Shown here: one piece after another, positions 28,184 to 37,372 of the stretch
How the letters are laid out: every line of letters begins with the position of its first letter
How positions within the stretch are numbered: position 1 is the stretch's first letter
From: Ruminiclostridium josui JCM 17888
GTDB taxonomy: Bacteria; Bacillota; Clostridia; Acetivibrionales; DSM-1351
Assembly (NCBI RefSeq): GCF_000526495.1
Contig: NZ_JAGE01000001.1
Coordinates: 1,702,501 to 1,766,500 of the forward strand
Length of the DNA: 64,000 nt
Reading direction: 5' to 3'
The notes under the pieces: model-generated
What the model was told of the DNA's origin: nothing
The model's input: only the letters and a program-made list of their open reading frames with translations
Databases searched by the model: none
Program-made: the position numbers and the translations under genes

Positions 28184-29215
28184 ATGAAAAAAGCTTTAAT
28201 TACAGGAATAACAGGGCAAGATGGCTCATATCTGTCTGAGTTTTTATTAAATAAAGGTTACGAGGTTCATGGTATTGTCAGAAGAAGCAGCAGCCTAAAT
28301 ACTCAGAGGATATCCCATCTTCTCGGTGATGAAACTGGGGAAAATTCACAGATTTCTCTTCACTTCGGGGATTTATCCGACTCCGGCAGTCTGAGTAAAC
28401 TTCTTTATAAGATAGAACCCGATGAAGTTTACAATCTGGGTGCTCAAAGTCATGTCAAAGTATCCTTTGATGTTCCCGAATATACCGGAGATGTGGATGC
28501 ATTGGGAACTGTACGACTTTTAGAAAGCATCAGGGAAATTAATCCGAGTATTAAGTTCTACCAGGCCTCCTCAAGTGAATTATTCGGTAAGGTAAGAGAA
28601 ACTCCTCAAAGTGAGACCACTCCCTTCTATCCGAGAAGTCCGTATGGTGTGTCTAAAATGTATGCATACTGGATTACAGTAAACTACCGTGATGCATATA
28701 ATCTTTTTGCCTGTAACGGAATCCTTTTTAACCATGAGTCTCCCAGACGCGGAGAAACTTTTGTAACCCGTAAGATAACCAAAGGTATAGCTGACATAGT
28801 ACATGGGAAAACGGACAAACTGTACCTTGGTAACATTGATGCAAAAAGAGATTGGGGTTTTGCAGGGGATTATGTAGAAGCAATGTGGCTCATGCTTCAG
28901 CAGGATGAACCCGACGATTACGTTATAGCAACAGGGGAAACTCATACTGTAAGAGAATTCTGTAATCTTGCATTTAAGCATGTAGGAATAACATTGGAGT
29001 GGCAAGGCTCCGGAGAACAAGAAAAGGCTGTAGACAGGGTTACGGGGAAAGAACTTATTAATATCAGCAGTAAATTCTTCCGGCCTACGGAAGTAGATTT
29101 GCTTTTGGGGAATCCATCTAAAGCCAAAAGTAAACTCAATTGGAAACAAAGAGTTTCTTTTGAAGAGCTTGTAAAAATGATGGTTGAAAGTGATTTAAAT
29201 GAGGAGATGAAATAA
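28184..29215 (+). CDS. gmd: GDP-mannose 4,6-dehydratase
   Basis: GDP-D-mannose to GDP-4-keto-6-deoxymannose, the first step to GDP-L-fucose. 343 residues, extended SDR. The N-terminal motif is [19 protein letters not shown]. The catalytic T/S-YxxxK elements are visible as [10 protein letters not shown] and [15 protein letters not shown]. The signature [17 protein letters not shown] is specific to Gmd. The start at 28184 has AAAGGAG before it; the frame is open for 27 more codons upstream without a site. It overlaps fcl by one base (TAATG). Confidence 0.95.
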   Translation: MKKALITGITGQDGSYLSEFLLNKGYEVHGIVRRSSSLNTQRISHLLGDETGENSQISLHFGDLSDSGSLSKLLYKIEPDEVYNLGAQSHVKVSFDVPEYTGDVDALGTVRLLESIREINPSIKFYQASSSELFGKVRETPQSETTPFYPRSPYGVSKMYAYWITVNYRDAYNLFACNGILFNHESPRRGETFVTRKITKGIADIVHGKTDKLYLGNIDAKRDWGFAGDYVEAMWLMLQQDEPDDYVIATGETHTVREFCNLAFKHVGITLEWQGSGEQEKAVDRVTGKELINISSKFFRPTEVDLLLGNPSKAKSKLNWKQRVSFEELVKMMVESDLNEEMK

Positions 29216-30153
29216 TGAATAAGGATAGTAAAATTTATGTAGCCGGACACAGCGGAATGGTTGGCTCTGCAATCGTAAGGAGACTTCAAAAGAACGGATA
29301 TGAAAATATTTTATGTAAAAGTCATAAAGAACTTGACCTTACAAACCAAGCCTTAACAGAACAGTTCTTTATGGATGAAAAACCGGAATATGTTTTTATT
29401 GCAGCCGCAAAAGTTGGCGGAATACATGCCAACAACTCCTTTCCTGCTGATTTTATAATGGAAAATATGCTTATTGAGTGCAATGTAATAAAAAGTGCTT
29501 TTAAAAGCGGAGTCAAAAAGCTTCTGTTCTTAGGCAGTTCGTGTATATACCCTAAATTATGTCCCCAACCCATAAAGGAGGAATATTTGCTGACTGGTGA
29601 ACTTGAGCCTACTAATGAAGCATACGCTTTGGCAAAAATATCTGGAATAAAAATGTGCCAGTCCTATAATAAGCAATATGGAACACGGTTCATTTCCGCC
29701 ATGCCTGCAAGTCTTTATGGTGTTAATGACAGATTTGATATTAATAATTCCCATGTTATTCCTGCAATGATTATTAAATTTCACGAAGCAAAAGTGAAAA
29801 ATAAGCCTTATGTTGAATTGTGGGGTACAGGAAATCCTCTAAGGGAATTTCTTTACGTTGATGACATGGCAGATGCATGCTTGTATCTTATGCAGAATTA
29901 TGAAGGAAACGAATTTGTCAATATCGGTTCAGGCAAGGAAATCAGTATACGTGAGCTTGCCGAAACAATTAAGCGAGTAACGGAATACACCGGAGAACTT
30001 GTTTTTGATACAACCAAACCTGATGGCACACCCAGACGTGTATTGGACAACAGTAAGATACATAAGACAGGGTGGGTACCTCAAGTTGAAATTGAAGAAG
30101 GTCTTCGCAGGGAGTATGAATACTATCTTAATAATGTTTTATCAAAAAAATAA
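29215..30153 (+). CDS. fcl: GDP-L-fucose synthase
   Basis: Epimerase-reductase that turns GDP-4-keto-6-deoxymannose into GDP-L-fucose using NADPH. 312 residues. The N-terminal motif is [17 protein letters not shown]. The catalytic part is [11 protein letters not shown] with Y-A-L-A-K-I-S-G. The fcl-typical [12 protein letters not shown]-like segment ([12 protein letters not shown]) is present. Translation is coupled to gmd through a TAATG overlap. Its product is the expected donor for the fucosyltransferase-like genes on the opposite strand. Confidence 0.95.
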   Translation: MNKDSKIYVAGHSGMVGSAIVRRLQKNGYENILCKSHKELDLTNQALTEQFFMDEKPEYVFIAAAKVGGIHANNSFPADFIMENMLIECNVIKSAFKSGVKKLLFLGSSCIYPKLCPQPIKEEYLLTGELEPTNEAYALAKISGIKMCQSYNKQYGTRFISAMPASLYGVNDRFDINNSHVIPAMIIKFHEAKVKNKPYVELWGTGNPLREFLYVDDMADACLYLMQNYEGNEFVNIGSGKEISIRELAETIKRVTEYTGELVFDTTKPDGTPRRVLDNSKIHKTGWVPQVEIEEGLRREYEYYLNNVLSKK

Positions 30154-30179
30154 CTCTTTTTGCATTCTCTATAAAAAAT

Positions 30180-30213
30180 GAGGCAGTATCAACTTTGAAC
30201 TGCCTCTCTTTTA
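30180..30213 (+). terminator. Terminator after fcl, convergent with the DivIVA-like gene
   Basis: GAGGCAGT (30180-30187) pairs with ACTGCCTC (30199-30206) and is followed by TCTTTTATT. It sits between two convergent genes and may serve both. Confidence 0.7.
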
Positions 30214-30215
30214 TT

Positions 30216-30692
30216 CTACCCTTTATTTTCTTCACTATTTTCCTCACTGAATAATTGCTTTAATACATCCAGTTGAGCATTTATCAATGCCTCGGACTTT
30301 GTTTTAAATGAATATAACTGCCCCTTTATTTCATCCAGCTTCCCTTTTGCCTTAATTACCTCAAGGTTTGCAGTTTCAATAATCCTTTGTGCACTTAGCT
30401 CTGCCTCATCAGTTATATTTTTTGCTTTCTCACATGCATTTGTTTTTATTTGTTCACTTGTATGCTGTGCAACTATTATAGAATGCTGTAATGATTCCTC
30501 AAGTACTTTATAGTGTTGAACGGTTTCATTAAGTAAATTTATTTTGCTTTTCATTTCCTCGTTTTCTTTAGCCATACTTATGTAGTCCTCACCCACTTGG
30601 GCAAGGATCGCATCAACCTGTTTTCTGCAATATCCGTTAATCAGGGACTTTTTTATGCAAAGACATTTAAAATCTTCGGGAGTATAATACAT
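30216..30692 (-). CDS. DivIVA-family coiled-coil protein
   Basis: 158 residues from the ATG giving MYYTPEDFKCLC, chosen because AGGAG lies 9 bp before it. The N-terminus matches the DivIVA membrane-targeting pattern (TPEDF, then YCRKQVDAILAQVGEDY). The rest is a long predicted coiled coil rich in Glu, Lys and Ala, with SEQIKTNACEKAKNI-type heptads. DivIVA proteins mark poles and septa and recruit wall machinery. This one is shorter at the C-terminus than the canonical cell-division protein, so it may be a paralogue. It is last in the minus-strand run after the kinase-like gene. Confidence 0.7.
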   Translation of the reverse strand: MYYTPEDFKCLCIKKSLINGYCRKQVDAILAQVGEDYISMAKENEEMKSKINLLNETVQHYKVLEESLQHSIIVAQHTSEQIKTNACEKAKNITDEAELSAQRIIETANLEVIKAKGKLDEIKGQLYSFKTKSEALINAQLDVLKQLFSEENSEENKG

Positions 30693-30791
30693 ATCGCTCA
30701 TCTCCTAAAATTACTCTCTCATCATAATATATTCCCGTTATGGCAATATATTCTCTATTTGAGTAACCATATGAATGAATAATGTATATTT

Positions 30792-31694
30792 TTACCACCT
30801 AAAACCAATAGGCATTATATCCCTTTCCCTGATATTAAACCTAAAGTTGGTAAAATCTCTGGTTGTAATCATATCTGCAATGTCTCTAACCCACAGTATA
30901 TCATTCAAAGTTGCATAAAACCTTGCCCTGTCAAGTAGACTTTCCAGACTAGGATAATACCTCGCCACACGTTTTAAAAAAGCTTCTCCCAGATTATCAA
31001 GAAGTATCCCTACATCATAGGCAGGGTCACCTAATCCCGAAAGGGCAAAACCTATTACACCCGTTAATTTCTTTAGTCTGCTGTCTATAAGCAAGTGATA
31101 AGCAGAAAGATCTCCGTGAATAAGAGAAGGTTCGTAGGACAAAAAATCATCATCATTTTCAACAGGTTTAAATACCTGTTTTATATATTCCTTTGTATAG
31201 TCGGAACAATATGGGAATACCTTTCTATATATTTCATCAACAAATTGCTCCCATCCATTTTGGTCTATAGGATTTTGAAATTCGCCGATTCCCATATTTT
31301 CAGCCTCTTCGACTGGTATTGTGTGAAGTGATTTAAGGAAAGTTCCTATCTGCTGTGCTAAAGTTTCCTGGTGTTTGCCATTTAATTGCAGCAGCAGGTT
31401 CCTTAATATAGGTTTTCCCTTTATTATGTTATATTTTACCATTTCTCTCCCAAGGGGTTCATGAGCAGGAACAAGGGGTTCTATACGGTTACGAATGAAA
31501 TTAGTAACCTTTGCCTCGTTATCTAAATAAGCAACACTCCAGTCGTATCTGGCAAATTTGAAAATGTAAGTGTCATTTATAATAATTACATCATTATATC
31601 TACCCTCATTTATCAGGTATTCCACTTTTGTTATATTAATCTGAGGGCATCTGCTTCTTATAAGCCCCATATACATATTCTTCTTTTCGTCCAT
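30792..31694 (-). CDS. Aminoglycoside-phosphotransferase-fold protein with altered catalytic residues
   Basis: 300 residues of the APH/choline-kinase fold. The ATP-site Lys appears in YIFKFAR. The Brenner motif is LIHGDLSAYHLLID, where the usual metal-binding Asn is Tyr. The DFG-equivalent is GVIGFALSGLGDPAYD, where the usual IDF Asp is Gly. The catalytic Asp of HGD remains. It may be inactive as a kinase or use another mode. It follows three fucosyltransferase-like genes by about 40 bp, so a role on a sugar or lipid-linked intermediate is possible. Not a likely antibiotic-resistance gene. Confidence 0.7.
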   Translation of the reverse strand: MDEKKNMYMGLIRSRCPQINITKVEYLINEGRYNDVIIINDTYIFKFARYDWSVAYLDNEAKVTNFIRNRIEPLVPAHEPLGREMVKYNIIKGKPILRNLLLQLNGKHQETLAQQIGTFLKSLHTIPVEEAENMGIGEFQNPIDQNGWEQFVDEIYRKVFPYCSDYTKEYIKQVFKPVENDDDFLSYEPSLIHGDLSAYHLLIDSRLKKLTGVIGFALSGLGDPAYDVGILLDNLGEAFLKRVARYYPSLESLLDRARFYATLNDILWVRDIADMITTRDFTNFRFNIRERDIMPIGFRW

Positions 31695-31732
31695 ACAGAT
31701 TTTTCACCACCCATAAGCTTTAAACCCTTTTA

Positions 31733-32692
31733 TCAATATAAAAGCTTTATATTTGATTCAGGCCAGTCCCTCAGTCTTAATACAGTATTTGAAAGACTTG
31801 AATATCCATTTCCAATAAAGAAATCACATTTTGAAGCTATATACGTATCCTTTATTATCTCTATTGTATCCTTTACAAGTTCAACACCTTTGTGTCTTTT
31901 GTTAGGATAACTAAGTAAAGCAGTGGGAATACGCTCTTTGAGAGGTACCTTTTTACTGTCGGTATATATCAGCATATCATTTTTGCTATATAACTTCTTG
32001 TATTGCTTAAATATAGTGTTAGAATCAGTTATTAAAAACAAGTGCCTTGTGTTGTACTTTACAATAAATTGCCATATATTCGGCTTGTAAAACTCATTCA
32101 AGTCATATAATTGAGCTACCTCGTTCACTATTGCCTTCTCTCTTACATGTACTCCCAAAATAGGTCTCTCATCCCTAAAATCTGGATTTGTATTTATAAA
32201 TTTTTTAATCTCTCTTTGTATTGGAGGCTGTAGCTTTATATAATTGTCAAACATGTACCTATATATTTGATACGGAGTTTTTCCGTATGACCAATGGTTG
32301 CTTCTTACATATGGTAAAAGTGCTCTCAATGGGTAATAAGTATCACTTACAACAACATTAGCATCACTTCTCATCATACCACTTAGCTCTCTATTTTCCA
32401 TTTTAAATCTGTCTGTATCTTCCGCCAGGACGTTTTCAAATCTCCATACCTTGGGATAGTAGGAATACTCCGGACGCACTACATCGTGGAAAGTATATGG
32501 GGATACAGGTTCAAAAAATGATTCAAATGAGTTTGTATCAACGGATTCACTGTAGAGGCTTTCCATTCCCCAATATACTACCGGAATCCGGTTTGTCAGT
32601 TCAGCGGCAAATATCTGACATATCACATGGTCCACATCTTTCCATATGCTGCCTCCCAGTGACTTTATCAGAAGAAATCTACTATTCGACAT
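31733..32692 (-). CDS. Fucosyltransferase-like protein 1 (GT23/NodZ-like), degenerate motif
   Basis: 319 residues from the ATG giving MSNSRFLLIKS, in line with its paralogues. The shared N-terminal block is FLLIKSLGGSIWKDVDHV followed by AAELTNRIPVVYWG. The conserved donor-binding motif expected as HxRGxDK reads VHVREKAIV here, lacking the acidic residue. The C-terminal block SKCDFFIGNGYSSLSNTVLRL is intact. No signal peptide or membrane helix. It overlaps the preceding paralogue by 11 bp. The fucosyltransferase call rests on the motif family and on gmd/fcl nearby; activity of this copy is doubtful. Confidence 0.6.
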   Translation of the reverse strand: MSNSRFLLIKSLGGSIWKDVDHVICQIFAAELTNRIPVVYWGMESLYSESVDTNSFESFFEPVSPYTFHDVVRPEYSYYPKVWRFENVLAEDTDRFKMENRELSGMMRSDANVVVSDTYYPLRALLPYVRSNHWSYGKTPYQIYRYMFDNYIKLQPPIQREIKKFINTNPDFRDERPILGVHVREKAIVNEVAQLYDLNEFYKPNIWQFIVKYNTRHLFLITDSNTIFKQYKKLYSKNDMLIYTDSKKVPLKERIPTALLSYPNKRHKGVELVKDTIEIIKDTYIASKCDFFIGNGYSSLSNTVLRLRDWPESNIKLLY

Positions 32693-33743
32693 ATGTGTTA
32701 ACACCTCCATAAAATTCCGGGTACTCCAACCTGTGATTTTTGCTTTCCAGCAGCCTTCTTTTCCCCTCTTCCTTTACTCTTCTTTTAGCAAGTTTTACTT
32801 CATTTTTTAAATCTCTGTAAAAAAGAATAATGTTTTGCTCCGGCCAGTCTTTCAGCCTTTTTATTGTATATGAAACATTGGAATATCCGTTTCCAATAAA
32901 GAAATTACATTTTGCTCCAAGATAGGTATCTTTGATAATCTCTATTCCCTTACGTCTTTTTGCTGAATAATCCTGCAGATGAGGTGCATCCTCTGTTGCA
33001 CTTAACGCTCCTCTTCTGCAGTCTGTATAAACCACTTTGTCTCCATACAGTTTTAAAAATTCTTTCAAAATGTCTTCACAATCCGTAAGTAGTAGTATTT
33101 TTCCTATATCATATCTGGCACTGAAGTTTTCTATTTCCTTATAGTATCGTTTGTTCAAGCGGCCAAGATTCTCAACTTCTCTTACTTTATCCCCGCCTCT
33201 AATGTGAACAGCTAGGGTTAGTCCTTTATCCTTTAGCTTTTCATCATAAAATTCCTGAATCTCCTGTTCAATATCAGGTTTAAGCTTAAGATATTTATCA
33301 AATAAGGTCCGGTAAATCTCATGTGCAGTCATACCGTAAGCCCAATGGCTCCTTGTTATATAATTAATCAAAGGCCTTATAAAATAGTGAACATCGCTTA
33401 CCAGCACATTTGCATCACTATTCATCATCTCACCAAGATTTCGGTATGTCCATGTTACCTTATCTAAATCCTCAATCATTACATTGTCATAATTCCATAC
33501 AGGAGGAAAATAAGTATAATTGTATTTTATTACGTCTTTTATACTATAGTCAGAGACCGGTTCAAAGTATAGATCAAAGGCATTTGTCTTGAATGATTCT
33601 GCATACAGACTATTCGGCCCCCAATATATAACAGGAATTCTGTTGGTAAGTTCAGCAGCTAGCAACTGACCCATTACGTGATCCACGTCTGACCAAAAGC
33701 CGCATCCCCATGACTTTATTAGCAAAAACCTGTCATTTGGCAT
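32682..33743 (-). CDS. Fucosyltransferase-like protein 2 (GT23/NodZ-like)
   Basis: 353 residues, starting MPNDRFLLIKSWG behind GAGGTG. It keeps the full nucleotide-sugar motif HIRGGDK (about residues 180-186), as in NodZ/FUT8-type alpha-1,6-fucosyltransferases (HxRxxDK). A C-terminal block NFFIGNGYSNVSYTIKRL follows, then a basic tail of about 40 residues that could bind membrane or partner. It overlaps both neighbours and is translated with them. Acceptor unknown. Confidence 0.68.
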   Translation of the reverse strand: MPNDRFLLIKSWGCGFWSDVDHVMGQLLAAELTNRIPVIYWGPNSLYAESFKTNAFDLYFEPVSDYSIKDVIKYNYTYFPPVWNYDNVMIEDLDKVTWTYRNLGEMMNSDANVLVSDVHYFIRPLINYITRSHWAYGMTAHEIYRTLFDKYLKLKPDIEQEIQEFYDEKLKDKGLTLAVHIRGGDKVREVENLGRLNKRYYKEIENFSARYDIGKILLLTDCEDILKEFLKLYGDKVVYTDCRRGALSATEDAPHLQDYSAKRRKGIEIIKDTYLGAKCNFFIGNGYSNVSYTIKRLKDWPEQNIILFYRDLKNEVKLAKRRVKEEGKRRLLESKNHRLEYPEFYGGVNTYVE

Positions 33744-34920
33744 TTAACTCACCTCTGCTCTCCTTATTCTTTTTGAACCTATTAAAAAGCTTTTTAACCC
33801 TTTGTGCTGTACGGGTAAAAATACTGGGTTTATCACTTTTTACCACAACCATTGCATTTATAGGGTACTTTCTCCTTTTAAATGTCCAGTACATCATTTT
33901 TACATTTTTATCTGCCCAATCCTTTATACGTGTAATTCCATGAGATACATTTGAAAAGTCATTCCCTATGAAAAAGTCACATTTTGCAGCAATATATGCA
34001 TCTTTAACAATTTCAATTCCTCTGCGCCTTACCACCATCGGATTTTCAATATGATATACGGGCTCGTCGTTTTTGATTCTTTTACAATTTGTATATACAA
34101 GCATGGAGCCGTATATGTTCTTATACTCATTCAATGTATCCTCGCAGTCGGTAAGTAAAAATATCTTCTTTATATTATATTTATTTATATATTTCTTTAT
34201 TTCCTTATGGTAGCCTCTGTTAGGCTCCTTAAACTTTCCCTTTGCAAATAGCCTATATAACTTTTTCCCCTTTTTTTGAGGTTTCTGTTTATATTTTTTA
34301 TAAATTTTATTCCAATACTGGTTTCCGTTTTTCTTAGAATCTCTGGTATCAAACACCATATCTTTTTCAGCTCTCCTGACGTGAACTGCAAGTACAGGAT
34401 GGTTACCTTTAAGCCACGAATTATAAAAACCCTGGACTTCCATGTTTATATCTGACCTCAGCTTTATATATTTATTGAATAAGTATCTGTATATTTGATG
34501 AGAACTCATTCCGTATGCTGGGTGATTCTTTTTTATAAACGGAATTAATTCATGTATGTTATAATATACATCTGCTACTACAACATTTTCTTGGCTGCTA
34601 AGTAAGTCCCCTATATTTCGGTAAATCCAAGTATCTTTATTCTGATCCTCAATAAATAGGTTTTCATAATTCCATATTGGCGGATAATATGTGTACTCAG
34701 GCTTTGCTACGTCAAAGATAGTGTAGTTGGAAACAGGTTCAAAGTACAATTCAAAGCCGTTAGTCAAGATATATCCATTGTGTAGACAATGTGTAGGCCA
34801 ATATACAACCGGTATCCTGTTGGTGAGTTCAGCTACAAGAAGTTGACCAAGCACATGATCTACATCCCCCCAAAGGATATAGCTCCAGCTCTTTATAAGC
34901 AGGAATCTGTCATTAGACAT
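33733..34920 (-). CDS. Fucosyltransferase-like protein 3, with a lysine-rich insert
   Basis: About 395 residues from the ATG giving MSNDRFLLIKSW, preceded by GAGGTG. It shares the N- and C-terminal blocks of its paralogues. The donor motif is VHVRRAEKDMV, an altered form of HxRGxDK. Right after it comes a Lys/Tyr-rich insert of about 60 residues (including YWNKIYKKYKQKPQKKGKK) not found in the others. The C-terminus is also basic. It is the first gene of the four-gene unit that ends with the kinase-like gene. Confidence 0.62.
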   Translation of the reverse strand: MSNDRFLLIKSWSYILWGDVDHVLGQLLVAELTNRIPVVYWPTHCLHNGYILTNGFELYFEPVSNYTIFDVAKPEYTYYPPIWNYENLFIEDQNKDTWIYRNIGDLLSSQENVVVADVYYNIHELIPFIKKNHPAYGMSSHQIYRYLFNKYIKLRSDINMEVQGFYNSWLKGNHPVLAVHVRRAEKDMVFDTRDSKKNGNQYWNKIYKKYKQKPQKKGKKLYRLFAKGKFKEPNRGYHKEIKKYINKYNIKKIFLLTDCEDTLNEYKNIYGSMLVYTNCKRIKNDEPVYHIENPMVVRRRGIEIVKDAYIAAKCDFFIGNDFSNVSHGITRIKDWADKNVKMMYWTFKRRKYPINAMVVVKSDKPSIFTRTAQRVKKLFNRFKKNKESRGELNAK

Positions 34921-35000
34921 TATTATTATCACCTCAATATAAATGCATTTCATGTTATTTTATGTAAGCCTATGCTGATATGTGATAATAAAAAATAAAA

Positions 35001-35025
35001 AACCCACGGGAAATCCCTGTGGGTT
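35001..35025 (-). terminator. Terminator after the subtilase gene
   Basis: AACCCACAGGG and CCCGTGGGTT pair around a 4-nt loop on the minus strand, followed by a long T-run. It lies 15 bp past the subtilase stop and splits the glycan locus into two transcripts. Confidence 0.8.
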
Positions 35026-35039
35026 CTTATTTAGAGCAA

Positions 35040-36221
35040 TTAGTTCTCTTCTTTTTCGAATAGCTCCAGTATGTAAGAATATAATTTTTCTAATTGATTA
35101 TAATTGAAGTCTCTAAAAAACCGAATTCCGTATGAGCTCTTTACTTCTAACTCATAAGTACTTTTTGCACATATTTCAATGTCGTAATCCACCGCCGTTA
35201 TATCCGACATTGGTATATTGTCACTTTTCTGATTGTCATATGAAAGAAGTAATATGTCAGGATCAAATATATCACTTATGTTATAGAAGCAATTATTCAA
35301 GGTGTATTTTTCCTTTAAAAAATCTCCCGCATATATGTAACCGTTACTGATATCAGGCTCTATTTTGTTTACAAAAACGCATAACGCATTATACCCATCT
35401 CTCCTGAATTTTTGTGTCAGCCCTTTTTCAAAATCATGGAGGCTATTATTGTTAAATAAAATGATGGGTATATCTATATCTTTACGTTTTTCCCATGAAT
35501 GTGAGTACTCTGCATTCTCTTTGTATGCTTCTTGTCTTAACACAGCTTTTATTTCATCGACTCCCATATTGGGACTATTCCTTAAAAGATTGTGCACATG
35601 GGCTGTAATCATTGGTGCCGCATAGCTGTTACATTCGTTTGTTACTTTACCCGTTCCGTCATACTTCTTGAGGCTATGTTTCGCGCATGCACATATATCT
35701 ATACCGTCCATTGGGTCTTTATTAAATATGTATTGTCCTTCTTCTAATAATCCATCCAAATCACACTTTACCCCAATAACCTTTTCAAATGATGCAGGAC
35801 ACGTAAAAATATTGCGGTTATTGCATGCGGCAACCACTATTACATTTTTCTCTAATGCATAATCTAATGCTTCCTTTACTTCACTAAAATCTCTGTAATC
35901 TATAGTCCCAAGACTCAAATTTACAATACGTATGTTATTATCTGCACACCATTTCAATCCGTGAATTAGCTGTGTTTTCACTCCTGTTCTTGAATTAGAA
36001 TCCAATATTTTTACACTGCCTATATCAGCTTCCGGAGAGTACTTTTTTATTATTGCAGCACAAGTTGTACCATGAGACGGAGAATGAGGGTCATAATCCA
36101 ACCTGTCACAAACAGCTAAATCACGAGTTATTTCCAGATTGTACGAAAGTCTTCCCATTTGATAGTACTTCTCGTTAACTCCGTCATCTATGATTGCAAT
36201 ATTAATAGGTACTGTATTCAT
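35040..36221 (-). CDS. Intracellular subtilase-family (S8) peptidase with an extra C-terminal domain
   Basis: 393 residues from the ATG giving MNTVPINIAIIDDG; AGGAGGG lies 11 bp upstream. The triad is visible: Asp12 in AIIDDGV, His50 in SHGTTCA, Ser199 in CNSYAAP. The oxyanion Asn lies in AACNNRN. The standard GTSxAxP is here NSYAAP. No signal peptide or propeptide is seen, so it should act inside the cell. The last ~140 residues, from IPIILFNN, form a separate alpha/beta-looking domain that I do not recognise. Intracellular S8 peptidases occur in some peptide-maturation clusters; here it sits in a glycan locus, so its target is unknown. Confidence 0.78.
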   Translation of the reverse strand: MNTVPINIAIIDDGVNEKYYQMGRLSYNLEITRDLAVCDRLDYDPHSPSHGTTCAAIIKKYSPEADIGSVKILDSNSRTGVKTQLIHGLKWCADNNIRIVNLSLGTIDYRDFSEVKEALDYALEKNVIVVAACNNRNIFTCPASFEKVIGVKCDLDGLLEEGQYIFNKDPMDGIDICACAKHSLKKYDGTGKVTNECNSYAAPMITAHVHNLLRNSPNMGVDEIKAVLRQEAYKENAEYSHSWEKRKDIDIPIILFNNNSLHDFEKGLTQKFRRDGYNALCVFVNKIEPDISNGYIYAGDFLKEKYTLNNCFYNISDIFDPDILLLSYDNQKSDNIPMSDITAVDYDIEICAKSTYELEVKSSYGIRFFRDFNYNQLEKLYSYILELFEKEEN

Positions 36222-36302
36222 CTTTGGCACTGCCCTCCTGCCTCATATCCTTTGTATACTTTTCCATTTGTTCAATTAAATTACATATAATATATCATTC
36301 AT

Positions 36303-37355
36303 TTATTTCATTTGCAAATTCCACTTATCTTTATTCCATTCAACAGTTCTTTCAAGCCCTTCTCTGAATGGCTTAAAAGATATAATCCCAAATTCGGATA
36401 AAATCTTACTTATATCAAGCTGTACTTTATCAGGAGATACCTTTATTTCTTCAATAGTCTGTTTTTTCTGCTGATTGTCAATGGTAAGAGTGCTTCCGGT
36501 AATAGAGCAAACTTCTTGGGCAAGTGTCTTTATACTGATACTGTCCTGGCCCCCCACGTTATACACAAAGTCCTTTCCATATGCAATAATGTGCATGAGC
36601 ATCAGGGCACAGTCTGCTATATAGCAGAAAGTTCTTACTTTACTTCCGTCATCCAGCATGGTAATATTTTTTTGCTCTAACCCTCGTCTTATAAACTGTC
36701 CAAGAACACGTTCATCGTCTCCTTTTACTCCCGGGCCGTAAGTCATGGATATTCTAGCGACTTTCGCGTCTACCCCTTCATAGTGCCTGTAAGCAAAGCA
36801 CAAAGTTTCCCCCATCCTTTTTGACTCTGAATATACGGCCCTTACATTTATCGGAGAGCAAAAGCCTGGGTAACTCTCGGGTGTAGGTATGTTGTCAATA
36901 TCCGGTTCACCGTAAATTTCTGAGGAGCTAAGGAATAGTATGACTGAATTATCTTTCTTTGCCCTTTGCAGAAGCTTTTCAGTAACAATAGTATTTAAAT
37001 GAATAGTATCCAGATAGTTTCTAAGGAATTTGCCGGGCTGTGCGTATGTTGCGCCATGTATGATATAATCAATCTTTACTTTTAACTTATCAATATCCAT
37101 ACTGTTTAGGTCTTCAGAATAGAAACTGTAATTTTGCTCAAATATATCAGTCAGGGCCTCGCAAGGCTTACTTCTGCTTACAGCATAAATTTTAATTTCA
37201 CCGCCCTTTAAAATGTTGGCAAGATGAAGCATATATATGATATAAGTTCCTATTAATCCATTTGCTCCTGTAATTAGTACTGTTTTGTTATAAAGAGGTG
37301 ATAAATCTATCTTTTTTAAATATTCCATGCAGTCTTCTTTAATATATTTATCCAA
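36303..37355 (-). CDS. Extended SDR, NAD-dependent epimerase/dehydratase
   Basis: Nucleotide-sugar-modifying enzyme, about 350 residues. The NAD motif is VLITGANGLIGTYII. The catalytic Ser and Tyr-Lys pair are in LSSSEIYG and YSESKRMGE. It resembles UDP-glucuronate decarboxylases and dTDP-glucose dehydratases more than Fcl. The likely start is TTG at 37355, 7 bp after AAAGGGGG. An in-frame ATG at 37373 overlapping the previous stop is the alternative. It follows the E1 beta gene directly, which suggests both act on one sugar. Confidence 0.8.
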   Translation of the reverse strand: MDKYIKEDCMEYLKKIDLSPLYNKTVLITGANGLIGTYIIYMLHLANILKGGEIKIYAVSRSKPCEALTDIFEQNYSFYSEDLNSMDIDKLKVKIDYIIHGATYAQPGKFLRNYLDTIHLNTIVTEKLLQRAKKDNSVILFLSSSEIYGEPDIDNIPTPESYPGFCSPINVRAVYSESKRMGETLCFAYRHYEGVDAKVARISMTYGPGVKGDDERVLGQFIRRGLEQKNITMLDDGSKVRTFCYIADCALMLMHIIAYGKDFVYNVGGQDSISIKTLAQEVCSITGSTLTIDNQQKKQTIEEIKVSPDKVQLDISKILSEFGIISFKPFREGLERTVEWNKDKWNLQMK

Positions 37356-37372
37356 AAGGAAGCCCCCTTTCA

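Noticed and set aside
30792-31694. Antibiotic-resistance aminoglycoside phosphotransferase
   Set aside because: Key metal-binding residues are altered and the gene lies in a glycan locus; the fold alone does not support resistance.
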